This document shows, piece after piece, positions 37,390 to 46,956 of a DNA stretch of 64,000 nt. Numbering within the stretch: the stretch's first letter is position 1; every line of letters starts with the position of its first letter. The stretch comes from Microbacterium sp. (GTDB lineage Bacteria > Actinomycetota > Actinomycetes > Actinomycetales > Microbacteriaceae): positions 248,001 through 312,000 of the forward strand of contig JAFKIL010000003.1 in assembly GCA_017306415.1 (NCBI GenBank), given 5' to 3'. Position numbers and translations under genes: made by a program. The notes under the pieces are model-generated. The model saw nothing but the letters and a program-made list of their open reading frames with translations, had not been told where the DNA came from and searched no databases.

Positions 37390-38180
37390 CACAGCTCCTT
37401 CAGGACGGCGCGCTCGAACCGCCGGAACGACAGGAGCCCGATGCCGAGGAGGACGACACTGATCGCGGCGCCGATGAGGACCGTGCGGGTGTTCCACTGG
37501 TCGGGGAAGAAGCCGACGCGGTACAGGGTGAACACCGCGGACAGCGGATTGAGGTCGGCGATGTGCCGGAAGAGCGACGGCAGATCCGATACGCCGTAGA
37601 TGATCGGCGAGACGTAGAACATCGCGCGCAGCACGAGTCCCGTGGTGCGCTCGAGATCGGTGTAGAGCACGCACAGCGGCGCGATGATGAGCCCGATGCC
37701 GACCAGGAGCACGACCTGGAGGAGGATCCCGACCGGGAACCACAGGATGCCCCAGCCGACGTGGGCCCCCGCGAAGACGGCGAAGACGATGAGGACGGGG
37801 ATCGAGAACACGAACTCGAGTCCCTTGCTGAGCACCACGCGGTAGACCCAGATCGTCCGCGGGATCGCCGTCGAGCGCACGAGGCGCGCGTCCTTGTTGA
37901 ACGCGCGCGTGAAGTCGTTGACCGAGGAGTTGAACCACACCCATGCGAGCAGCACCGAGATGAGGAACACGATGTACGGCTCCTCACCTGCCTTGCGGTG
38001 GAAGACCACGGTGAAGACGAACCAGTAGATGAGGCTCATCACGAGCGGGTCGAGCACGGACCAGAGGTAGCCGAGCGCGCTCGTCGTGTAGCGCACGCGC
38101 AGGTCGCGTGCCGACAGCAGCCACAGCGAGTGGAGATAGCGCCGGAGCGATCCGGGGGTGCCGACGGCAGCGGTGGTCAC
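37389..38180 (-). CDS. wzm: ABC transporter permease (Wzm/TagG/RfbD type)
   Basis: This is a 263-residue permease of the ABC-2 polysaccharide export family. It has a cytoplasmic amphipathic N-terminus (YLHSLWLLSARDLRVRYT), about six hydrophobic helices and the PLVMSLIYWFVFTVVF and LNPLSAVFTLYR segments. With Wzt it forms the translocator of undecaprenyl-linked glycan. The GTG at 38180 follows TAGACT by six nt (38187-38192), so this mRNA may be leaderless even though glf lies upstream in the same direction. Coupling with wzt is through a one-base overlap. Confidence 0.92.
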   Translation of the reverse strand: MTTAAVGTPGSLRRYLHSLWLLSARDLRVRYTTSALGYLWSVLDPLVMSLIYWFVFTVVFHRKAGEEPYIVFLISVLLAWVWFNSSVNDFTRAFNKDARLVRSTAIPRTIWVYRVVLSKGLEFVFSIPVLIVFAVFAGAHVGWGILWFPVGILLQVVLLVGIGLIIAPLCVLYTDLERTTGLVLRAMFYVSPIIYGVSDLPSLFRHIADLNPLSAVFTLYRVGFFPDQWNTRTVLIGAAISVVLLGIGLLSFRRFERAVLKEL

Positions 38181-38186
38181 GGGACG

Positions 38187-38192
38187 AGTCTA
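38187..38192 (-). promoter_or_regulatory. -10 box TAGACT for a leaderless wzm-wzt mRNA
   Basis: Minus-strand TAGACT is followed by six nt and the GTG at 38180. It lies in the 22-bp gap after the glf stop. Confidence 0.45.
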
Positions 38193-38202
38193 GGGTCGGG
38201 CA

Positions 38203-39477
<1,275 letters not shown>

Positions 39478-39618
39478 CTAGCACACGACGTGGAAATTCG
39501 ATGTATGCGTGCGGCGTGTTTTGTGGGTATCTTCGTATCACCATCCACAAGGTCCCCACCAACAACACCAATAACACCGTCCCCACTCCACCGCATGCTC
39601 CATCCCCAGGGAGGCATG

Positions 39619-41253
39619 ATGCGGCGTCGCCTTGCCATTGGCACCGTCCTCACCGTTCTCATCGGCACGCTCTTCTCGGTCGCCGCGGCGTCACCCGCGC
39701 CTGCGACAGCAGCCACGGGAAACGCCGGGAGCGTCTTCACGCTCACCAACCAGCAGCGCACGAACGCGGGCCTGCGGGCCCTCGCGACGGACGCCGCGCT
39801 CGATGCGGCCGCGCAGGCATGGGCCCAGCACCTCGCCAGCACGTGCACCTTCGAGCACAGCACGAGCTCGTGGCGCTCCAGCCAGACCTCGTCGGCGGGC
39901 TGGGTCGCGACCGGGGAGAACATCGCGGCGGGCTACTCGACGCCGGGCGACGTCGTGACGGCGTGGATGAACTCCGCCGGCCACCGCGCGAACATCCTCG
40001 ACTCGCGCTACACCGGCCTGGGCGTCGGCTACGCGATCGGACCCTGCTACGGCACGTACTGGGTGCAGATCTTCGGCATCGGGCTCCCGCCGATCCCGAA
40101 GATCGGCACGGTGTCCGTCACCGGCACCGCGGCCGTGGGCGGCACACTGCGGGCGACGACGACGGGCTGGTCGAGCGGCGTGTCGCTCGCATGGCAGTGG
40201 CTGTCCGACGGCAAGGCGATCCCTGGCGCGACATCGACGTCCTACACGCCGACGATCGCCGACGGAGGCAACCGCATCCAGGCGCGGGTGACCGCACGGC
40301 TGTCGGGATACTTCCCCGCGAACGTGAACTCCGCCGCAACGGCGGCCGTCACCGGGGCGCCACCGACCGATCGGGTGTGGGGCGACTCGCGCTACGGGAC
40401 GTCGGCGGCCATCGCGACGCGCGCCTTCCCCAACGGCGCGGACATCGCGTACATCGCTTCCGGGTCGACGTTCCCGGACTCGCTCAGTGCCGCACCTGCC
40501 GCCGCCTTCGGCTCGGGCCCCCTCCTGCTCACCGCGCCGGATCAACTGCCCGACGCCGTGAGGACGAGCCTCATCTCGCTGGCGCCCCACCGCATCGTCA
40601 TCGTCGGCGGCGACGGCGCGGTCTCCGCTGCCGTCGAGGATCAGCTCGACGCCATCGCCCCGACGACCCGCATCGGGGGCACCGACCGCTACGAGACGTC
40701 GCGCAACCTCGTCGCGTCCGCCTTCACGTCCGCCTCCGTGGTCTACCTGGCCACGGGTGCGACGTTCCCCGACGCGCTCACCGCCGGAGCGGCCGCCGGT
40801 GCGCAGCACGTCCCGGTCATCCTCGTGCCCGGCGGCGCGAAGGCCGTCGACTCCCAGACGCTCGCGCTGATCTCGCAGCTCGGTGCGACCACCGTCCGGA
40901 TCGCGGGCGGGACCGGAGCCGTGAGCGCGGGCATCGAGTCGTCGCTGAAGGCCAAGGGCTTCACGACGCAGCGCCTGCAGGGCGCGGACCGCTACGCCAC
41001 CGCGGTCGCGATCAACCGGCAGGCGTTCTCGTCCGCCGACGTGGCGTTCCTCTCCAGCGGCACGACCTTCCCGGACGCGCTGTCCGGATCGGCGGCCGCC
41101 GGCGCACTCGGCCAGCCCCTGTACACCACACCGTCCACGTGCCTGTCGAGCGCGATCGACAAGGGGCTGACCGCGATGGACCCGTCGCGGATCACCCTGC
41201 TGGGCGGAACGGGCGCGCTCACGAGCTCGGTCGCCACGCTCTCGCGCTGCTGA
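39619..41253 (+). CDS. Secreted CAP-domain protein with cell-wall-binding repeats
   Basis: This is a 544-residue exported protein. It has a signal peptide (basic start, hydrophobic core, AATA cleavage region near residue 30). A CAP/SCP domain follows (about 35-160) with GENIAAGYS and WMNSAGHRANIL. An Ig-like repeat (about 165-245) comes next, and then three cell-wall-binding-2 repeats, recognised by DRYETS, DRYATA and the segments ATFPDALTAGA and TTFPDALSGSA. Such repeats anchor proteins non-covalently to wall polymers in several Gram-positive bacteria. The adjacent GtrA and glycan genes suggest an envelope role; the CAP domain may be catalytic or adhesive. Either ATG, 39616 or 39619, is possible; GGGAGG fits 39619 better. 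Confidence 0.9.
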   Translation: MRRRLAIGTVLTVLIGTLFSVAAASPAPATAATGNAGSVFTLTNQQRTNAGLRALATDAALDAAAQAWAQHLASTCTFEHSTSSWRSSQTSSAGWVATGENIAAGYSTPGDVVTAWMNSAGHRANILDSRYTGLGVGYAIGPCYGTYWVQIFGIGLPPIPKIGTVSVTGTAAVGGTLRATTTGWSSGVSLAWQWLSDGKAIPGATSTSYTPTIADGGNRIQARVTARLSGYFPANVNSAATAAVTGAPPTDRVWGDSRYGTSAAIATRAFPNGADIAYIASGSTFPDSLSAAPAAAFGSGPLLLTAPDQLPDAVRTSLISLAPHRIVIVGGDGAVSAAVEDQLDAIAPTTRIGGTDRYETSRNLVASAFTSASVVYLATGATFPDALTAGAAAGAQHVPVILVPGGAKAVDSQTLALISQLGATTVRIAGGTGAVSAGIESSLKAKGFTTQRLQGADRYATAVAINRQAFSSADVAFLSSGTTFPDALSGSAAAGALGQPLYTTPSTCLSSAIDKGLTAMDPSRITLLGGTGALTSSVATLSRC

Positions 41254-41289
41254 CCCGATCGTCGCGGGGCGTGCCGACGCCGGGCGGAG

Positions 41290-41784
41290 TCACCCGACGG
41301 GAGGAACGTCCTCGTCGTCCGGGTCACGCTCCACACCGACCATCCCGGCGGGCTCGGCAGTGGCCGAGCGGAACGAGAACGTGCGGTGCAGCACGTAGGT
41401 CACCACGACCAGGATCACGGTGATCACGAGCTGGCTCACGAGCTTCTCGACCGCGCCGTCCAGACCCAGGAACTCCACCGCCGCCGCGCTGAGGGCAAGA
41501 TTGGCGATGAAGGAGCCGAATGTCACTGAGCTGAACTTCACGAACTCACGGAACGGGTGACCGGTGCCGTGGAACACGAAACGGCGCTGCAGCACGAACG
41601 AGGTGACATTCGAGACGATCCAGCTGAACGTGATGGCGATCGCGTAGTCGCCCGGAACCCGCCACGCGTGCAGAACGAGCAGAGCGACCGTGTACAGGCC
41701 GTACGAGAACGCGGTGTTCACGCCGCCGAACACGAGATACCGCACCTCCGGGCGCCGGGAGGCCGCCGCGATCAGACGCCGCAT
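41290..41784 (-). CDS. GtrA-family membrane protein (glycosyl-lipid flippase candidate)
   Basis: This is a 164-residue protein with four predicted transmembrane helices and the family features YLVFGGVNTAFSYGLY and FVLQRRFVFHG. GtrA proteins are thought to move polyprenyl-phosphate-linked sugars to the outer face of the membrane, where another enzyme uses them. The ATG at 41784 follows TAGTGT by 7 nt (41792-41797), which supports this start over the open-frame extension to 41979. It is divergent from two GT2 genes, including a GtrB-like one. Confidence 0.85.
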   Translation of the reverse strand: MRRLIAAASRRPEVRYLVFGGVNTAFSYGLYTVALLVLHAWRVPGDYAIAITFSWIVSNVTSFVLQRRFVFHGTGHPFREFVKFSSVTFGSFIANLALSAAAVEFLGLDGAVEKLVSQLVITVILVVVTYVLHRTFSFRSATAEPAGMVGVERDPDDEDVPPVG

Positions 41785-41791
41785 CGCGCTT

Positions 41792-41797
41792 ACACTA
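41792..41797 (-). promoter_or_regulatory. -10 box TAGTGT for a leaderless gtrA-like mRNA
   Basis: Minus-strand TAGTGT lies 7 nt before the ATG at 41784. Confidence 0.45.
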
Positions 41798-41947
41798 CAC
41801 CGCGCCGGTGCGCTCTCCCCCGCGTCCGCGGCCTCCCGCGGGGCTGCGGTAGAGTTGACCGCCGATCGCGGCTCCGGCCGGCGATCGACCCGGCCGGCAT
41901 CCTGATCCGGCTGTCCGGAAGGAGCCCCCGCCATCGTCACCTCCCCC

Positions 41948-42766
41948 GTGCTGAGCGTGGTCGTGCCCGCCTTCGACAACGGCGGAACGCTGGCCGAGAC
42001 GCTCGACTCGGTGCTCGCCCAGGAGGGCGTCGACTTCGAGCTGATCGTGGCCGATCACTCCTCGACCGACGACACGCGCGCGGTGATGGAGCGATACGCC
42101 GACGACCCGCGCGTGCGACTGATGACGACGGAGGCCGGCGGAGGCGCCGGCCGCAATTGGAATGCCGTGACCGCCGCGGCATCCGGCGAGCTGATCAAGC
42201 TGGTGTGCGGGGACGACGTCCTCAGGCCCGGTGTGCTCGCGCGCCAGGCGGAGCTGCTCGGACCCCCGGGCACCGTACTGACCGCCTGCCGTCGCGACAT
42301 CGTCGACGCCGACGGCGCGACGGTCATGCGCGGGTGGGGCCTGCGCGGACTCGGGCGACGGATGCCGGGGAGCGAGGCGGTGCGTCGTGCCGTTCGAGCC
42401 GGGTCCAATCTGTTCGGCGAGCCCGCGTCCGTGATGATGCGGCGCGACGTGCTCGAGGCCGTCGGAGGCTGGTTCGACCGATTCCCCTATCTGATCGACC
42501 AGGCCACCTACTCCCGCGTGCTCCTGCGCGGCGACTTCGTCCCCGATCCCGAGGTCGGCGCGACGTTCCGGATGAGCGCGAGCCAGTGGAGCGTCGCGCT
42601 GGTGCGGGATCAGTCGGCGCAGGCTCGAGCGTTCCACGCCTGGCTGCGCGCGGAGCATCCCGACGTCCTCGGCGAGGGCGACCGCCGCACCGGAGACGTG
42701 CGGGCGGCGCTCATGGCCCGGACCCGGAGATTGTCCTACCGTGTGCTGAAGAGGAGGATGCGATGA
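41948..42766 (+). CDS. Glycosyltransferase family 2
   Basis: This is a 272-residue cytosolic GT2 enzyme. It has LSVVVPAFDNG at the start, GAGRNWN, the metal-site-like KLVCGDDVL and the acceptor-region segment WFDRFPYLIDQ. Substrates are unknown. The listed GTG start has no Shine-Dalgarno sequence at normal distance. A strong one (GGAAGGAG, 41917-41924) is placed 8 nt before an in-frame ATC at 41933, which would add five residues (see findings). A TAGAGT -10 candidate is at 41850-41855. The stop overlaps the next gene by ATGA. Confidence 0.83.
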   Translation: MLSVVVPAFDNGGTLAETLDSVLAQEGVDFELIVADHSSTDDTRAVMERYADDPRVRLMTTEAGGGAGRNWNAVTAAASGELIKLVCGDDVLRPGVLARQAELLGPPGTVLTACRRDIVDADGATVMRGWGLRGLGRRMPGSEAVRRAVRAGSNLFGEPASVMMRRDVLEAVGGWFDRFPYLIDQATYSRVLLRGDFVPDPEVGATFRMSASQWSVALVRDQSAQARAFHAWLRAEHPDVLGEGDRRTGDVRAALMARTRRLSYRVLKRRMR

Positions 42767-43791
42767 CCGAGGACGAATCCGCCCCGTACGTGCACCGCAT
42801 CAGTGTGGTGATTCCGGTGTACCAGGGCGAGCGGACCCTGCGCGCCGTCATCGCCGAGGTCGCCCCCCTGACCGAAGGCTTCGTGACGGCGCTCGGCGTG
42901 CACGCGCGCGTGGACGAGGTCGTGCTCGCCTACGACCGCGGGCCGGACCGCTCGGATCGCGTCATCCGCGGACTCGCCGAGGAGCATGCCTGGATCAAGC
43001 CGGTCTGGCTGAGCCGGAACTTCGGCCAGCACGCCGCGACCCTCGCCGGCATGGCCAGCTCGGGCGGCGAGTGGATCGTGACGCTCGATGAGGACGGCCA
43101 GCACGATCCCGCGGACATGGCGAACCTCCTCGACGCGGCCGTCACCGAGCGCGCAGACCTCGTCTACGCCGCACCCGTGAACCGCCCGCCGCACGGCTTC
43201 GTCCGCAACACCGCCTCCAAGGCGTCCAAACGCGTGCTGGAGACGCTGTTCCGCGGCGGCCGCGCGACCTCGTTCAACAGCTACCGGCTCGTGCTCGGCG
43301 AGATCGGCCGAAGCGTCGCGGCCTATGCCGGCACGGGTGTCTATCTGGACGTCGCCCTCGGCTGGGTCGCGGCCCGCATCACGACGGCCCCGGTCACGCT
43401 GCGCGAGGAGGGCGACCGGCGGTCCGGCTACTCGTACACCCGCCTGCTCGGCCACTTCTGGCGCATGGTGCTCACCTCCGGGACGCGCGGCCTTCGCCTG
43501 GTCACCGCCACGGGGGTGGTGTTCTTCATCGGCGGCGTCGTCTTCGCCCTGTACCTGGTGATCGCGCGGTTCGTCGCCGGCGACATCCCCGAAGGCTGGA
43601 CGTCGCAGATGGTGCTGACGGCGCTCGGCACGGGGGTCATCCTCGTGTCGCTCGGCATCATCGCGGAGTACCTGGGCGTCGCCGTCAGCACCGCGCTCGG
43701 CAAGCCGGCCTACCTCATCGTGCGCGACCCGGGCGCAGGACCGCTGGGCCGCGGCGAGCCCCCCGAGCTGCGCACGACCGATCGCCCGTGA
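42763..43791 (+). CDS. GtrB/DPM1-like polyprenyl-phosphate glycosyltransferase
   Basis: This is a 342-residue GT2 of the dolichol-phosphate-mannose synthase type. It has ISVVIPVYQGE and LSRNFGQHAATLAGM, then LDEDGQHDPAD (metal site) and two transmembrane helices in the last third (about 240-265 and 280-310). Members load a sugar onto polyprenyl phosphate at the cytosolic face. It is coupled by ATGA/GTGA overlaps to the GT2 gene before and the SDR gene after. With the divergent GtrA gene it could form the first two steps of an extracytoplasmic side-chain addition system. Confidence 0.9.
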   Translation: MTEDESAPYVHRISVVIPVYQGERTLRAVIAEVAPLTEGFVTALGVHARVDEVVLAYDRGPDRSDRVIRGLAEEHAWIKPVWLSRNFGQHAATLAGMASSGGEWIVTLDEDGQHDPADMANLLDAAVTERADLVYAAPVNRPPHGFVRNTASKASKRVLETLFRGGRATSFNSYRLVLGEIGRSVAAYAGTGVYLDVALGWVAARITTAPVTLREEGDRRSGYSYTRLLGHFWRMVLTSGTRGLRLVTATGVVFFIGGVVFALYLVIARFVAGDIPEGWTSQMVLTALGTGVILVSLGIIAEYLGVAVSTALGKPAYLIVRDPGAGPLGRGEPPELRTTDRP

Positions 43792-44711
43792 CGGAGACGA
43801 CGCGCCTGATCGTCGGCCGGGGGCTGCTCGGCCGGTCGATCGAGCGCGTCCGCAGCACGCCGCAGGTGCGGGTGCGCGTCCCCTGGGACGACCCCCAGGG
43901 GTCGGTGCTGGCGCTTCGGGCCGGCGTAGCCGAGCTGGCCGCGCACGACGGTGACCTGGAGCTGTACTGGAGCGCGGGCCGCGGCGTGACCTCGACGCCG
44001 GCCGCGCAGCTCGAGATCGAGGGCGACGTCTTCGCGCGGACGATCGCAGCGCTCTCCGACCTTCCTGCCGCGGTGCGCGGGCGGCTGACCGTGTTCCTCG
44101 CATCATCGGTGGGTGGGGCGTACGCGGGTTCCGCCCGCCCGCCCTTCAGCGAGTCCACGGCGACCGCCGCGACCTCCGCATACGGGGAGACCAAGCTGCG
44201 GATGGAGCACACCCTGAGGGACGCCACGACGACGGGAGACTGGCGGTCCTTCATCGCGCGCATCACGAACGTGTACGGAGCCGGACAGGACCTCGCCAAG
44301 CCGCAGGGACTGATCTCCGCCCTGGTCCGCGGACATCTCAGCCAGCAGCCGATCGCGGTCTACGTCCCGCTCGACACGCTGCGGGACTACATCTACGAGG
44401 ACGACTGCGCAGCGGTCGTTGATGCCGCGATGCGGCGCCTTCGTGAAGAACCCACCGGATCGACGGTCGTCAAGGTCGTGGGCAGCATGCGCGCCGTCTC
44501 GATCGGGGCTCTCCTGTCCGAGCTCACCCGCCTGCGCCGCCGCCGCGGCCCGATCGTGCTGGGTGGAGGCGACGCGACGGGTCAGTCGCTCGACCTCCGA
44601 GTGCGCTCCGAGGTGTGGAGCGACCTCGACGCCCTGGCCCGCACGACGCTCCCCGAGGGACTCAGTCGTGTGTATCAGGCGCAGTTGACGGGCCGGACGA
44701 ACCCTCGCTGA
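43788..44711 (+). CDS. NAD-dependent epimerase/dehydratase family protein (extended SDR)
   Basis: This is a 307-residue SDR with a nucleotide-binding motif GRGLLG near the N-terminus, SSVGGAYAG, and the catalytic Tyr-x3-Lys in AYGETK. The C-terminal part has the substrate region with VYVPLDTLRDYIYEDD. The exact nucleotide sugar is not clear. Coupling to the GtrB-like gene suggests that it modifies the sugar that enzyme uses. The GTG overlaps the upstream stop (43788-43791), and the 3' end overlaps the convergent membrane-protein gene by 50 bp. Confidence 0.85.
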   Translation: MTETTRLIVGRGLLGRSIERVRSTPQVRVRVPWDDPQGSVLALRAGVAELAAHDGDLELYWSAGRGVTSTPAAQLEIEGDVFARTIAALSDLPAAVRGRLTVFLASSVGGAYAGSARPPFSESTATAATSAYGETKLRMEHTLRDATTTGDWRSFIARITNVYGAGQDLAKPQGLISALVRGHLSQQPIAVYVPLDTLRDYIYEDDCAAVVDAAMRRLREEPTGSTVVKVVGSMRAVSIGALLSELTRLRRRRGPIVLGGGDATGQSLDLRVRSEVWSDLDALARTTLPEGLSRVYQAQLTGRTNPR

Positions 44712-46872
44712 TCCGCTCCCGTCGTCGGGCCCGGCGTCGCAGCAGCGGCCAGCCGACGAGGAGCATCGCGCTGAGGACGAGTGCGCCCACCATGATCGCG
44801 AAGCCCGGCGGCCGGAACGACACGACCACGGTCGACCCGGGGCGGGTGTGCGACAGATCAGCGGTGAGCAGCCAGCCCCGCACCGGAGACGCCTTCACGG
44901 CCCCGGCGATCGAGTAGCCCGGATAGTCGAGTCTGCTGAGCACGACCCTGGGGTCCGACCCCACGGCATCCACCCGGAGGGTCACGGACGTGTCGTCCTG
45001 GTGGAGGACGGACACGCGGGTCCCGGCGCCCGTCCACGCCACGCCGCCGGCCGCCGGGAGCGGCGCGTCCCGCTGGAGGAGCCAGGTGAACTCTCCGGAT
45101 GACGTCACCGACCATCCCGCCGGGGCGGCGGGCTCTGTGGGATAGGACGCCTTCATGGCGACGATGGCACTCACCCCCATGAGGTCGGCGACGGGACGCT
45201 CCGTGGTGGGGTCGACGCTCCACAGCGTCGACAGCGCACGCGGGCAGGTCGAACCCTTCAGATCGATGCAGAGGTCCTTCGAGAACGTCGTATAGGGCAG
45301 GACGGTGTAGAGACTGCTCACGGACGCCCGGCTCAGGTACCAGAGGTTGCCCATCAGCCGCTCGTCGAAGCTGCGCGTGATCCCGCCCCCGGCGTAGAGA
45401 TCGCCGACGACGATGGCATCGCCGTGGACGTCGGCGAGGACCCGCGACATCCGGCTCACACTCTCGGGAGCGCCGAACTTGGGGAGGGGCGTCGCCGGGA
45501 ACACGGCCAGCTGCGGGATCAGGAGCAGGCCGGAGACCAGGATCGCACCTCCCGAGACGAGGATTGTTCGCGCGCGCGGCGTCCAGTCCGGCCTCCCGCG
45601 GGCCGCGACCCACGCGGCGGCCAGCACGAACACGGACTGGACGACGGCGGTGAGTCCGATGCCCTTCCACTCGTTCGGGGTGCTCGCGAAGGCCAGTCCC
45701 GTGGACAGGACGATGAGCCCGAAGGACCAGAGGATGCCGCGCCGCGCCACTCGGCGGGGGAAGCCGTCGGAGGCGGCCACGGCGAACAGGACCACCGCCA
45801 CGATCACGAGGTACGGCATGAACCGCACCGGCCAGCGGATCGGACCGACCTGGCTGGGACCGATGACGGCGAGCAGGGCCACCGCTCCGACGACCAGGAG
45901 CGGGATGCAGCGCCGGACGGCGTCGCGCGTCATCGGGAGCACGAGCGGAAAGAGCGGCAGGATCCAGGCCGCGTAGACCAGCGGAGCCGCGGTCTCGGGC
46001 CCCCACCACGATCCGATCGTGGCCGTCGCCGTCGGGGAGGCGGCGGAGAAGAGGTCGCTGAGATCGGCATTGAGGAAGCCGGTGTTCGAGATGCCGAGCC
46101 CGGCACGCTCGGTGACGGGCGCCGTGAGCACGCCCGGCAGGTAGACGACGATCGTGAGCAGGCCGCCCCACACGGAAGCGACGAGCACGCGCAGGGCTCG
46201 GGCGCGATCGCGCTGCACGAGGGCGCGGACGAGGGACTCCAGCAGCACGACGACCAGCACCATCACGCCGAACACGTAGCCGAACGTGATGAGGACGTAG
46301 CTGGAGACGACGTATGCCCATATCGATCTGTCGCCTTCGACCATCCGCCGAAGACCCCACCAGACCCAGGGCAGCAGGGCGGCGTTCAGCAGTCCCGTCG
46401 CCCAGGACGGGGCATCCATGTAGACGGTGAACCCGCCCAGCGGCGCCAGGACCCCGGCGAGCGCCGCCCATGGTGCCGACGCGCCGAAGCTCCGCGCCAG
46501 GAGGTAGACCCCGAGGCACATGGCGACGAAGAACGCGATCTTCACGATCGCCATCAGTGCGGCCGGATTCTCGCTCGCCCTGGCCCCCAGCGCGATGAGC
46601 CACGTGACGGGATTGAGCAGCCCCCACTGCCCTTCGGCGAAGTAGTTCCCCGCTTCCCAGGCGCGCGGGTTCAGCACCGGGATGCCTCCCGACAGCAGGG
46701 AGTCGCCCAGCTTCCACCACTGCCCGAAGGCGCCGATCTCCGAGTCGTCCGCGAAGTAGAACCGGCCGTTCACGAGCAGGCGCGCGGCCCCGAAGATCGC
46801 CGTCGCGAGCATCGCAGCGAGCGGCCAGATGAGCCGCACGGCGGTACCGCGCGGTGGGGCGGTGAGAGTCAC
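44662..46872 (-). CDS. Large polytopic membrane protein, probable GT-C/YfhO-like glycosyltransferase
   Basis: This is a 736-residue protein with about 12-13 hydrophobic helices and extracytoplasmic loops. The first loop has FYFADDSEIGAFGQWW and the later WGLLNPVTWLIAL segment, which recall YfhO and related GT-C enzymes where an acidic pair (here Asp-Asp) acts in catalysis. The C-terminal ~180 residues form a soluble domain. GT-C enzymes use polyprenyl-phosphate sugars outside the cell, which fits the adjacent GtrA and GtrB-like genes; the assignment is provisional. The GTG at 46872 has GGGCAGGA upstream, and TAGCAT at 46905-46910 is a -10 candidate. Confidence 0.78.
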   Translation of the reverse strand: MTLTAPPRGTAVRLIWPLAAMLATAIFGAARLLVNGRFYFADDSEIGAFGQWWKLGDSLLSGGIPVLNPRAWEAGNYFAEGQWGLLNPVTWLIALGARASENPAALMAIVKIAFFVAMCLGVYLLARSFGASAPWAALAGVLAPLGGFTVYMDAPSWATGLLNAALLPWVWWGLRRMVEGDRSIWAYVVSSYVLITFGYVFGVMVLVVVLLESLVRALVQRDRARALRVLVASVWGGLLTIVVYLPGVLTAPVTERAGLGISNTGFLNADLSDLFSAASPTATATIGSWWGPETAAPLVYAAWILPLFPLVLPMTRDAVRRCIPLLVVGAVALLAVIGPSQVGPIRWPVRFMPYLVIVAVVLFAVAASDGFPRRVARRGILWSFGLIVLSTGLAFASTPNEWKGIGLTAVVQSVFVLAAAWVAARGRPDWTPRARTILVSGGAILVSGLLLIPQLAVFPATPLPKFGAPESVSRMSRVLADVHGDAIVVGDLYAGGGITRSFDERLMGNLWYLSRASVSSLYTVLPYTTFSKDLCIDLKGSTCPRALSTLWSVDPTTERPVADLMGVSAIVAMKASYPTEPAAPAGWSVTSSGEFTWLLQRDAPLPAAGGVAWTGAGTRVSVLHQDDTSVTLRVDAVGSDPRVVLSRLDYPGYSIAGAVKASPVRGWLLTADLSHTRPGSTVVVSFRPPGFAIMVGALVLSAMLLVGWPLLRRRARRRERISEGSSGPSTAPDTHD

Positions 46873-46956
46873 GTGTCCTGCCCTGAACTCGGAGGGGTCA
46901 GCACATGCTAGCCCAGGATGCGGAGCCGCCCCTTGCGCGACGCCCGGGGAGGCCGG

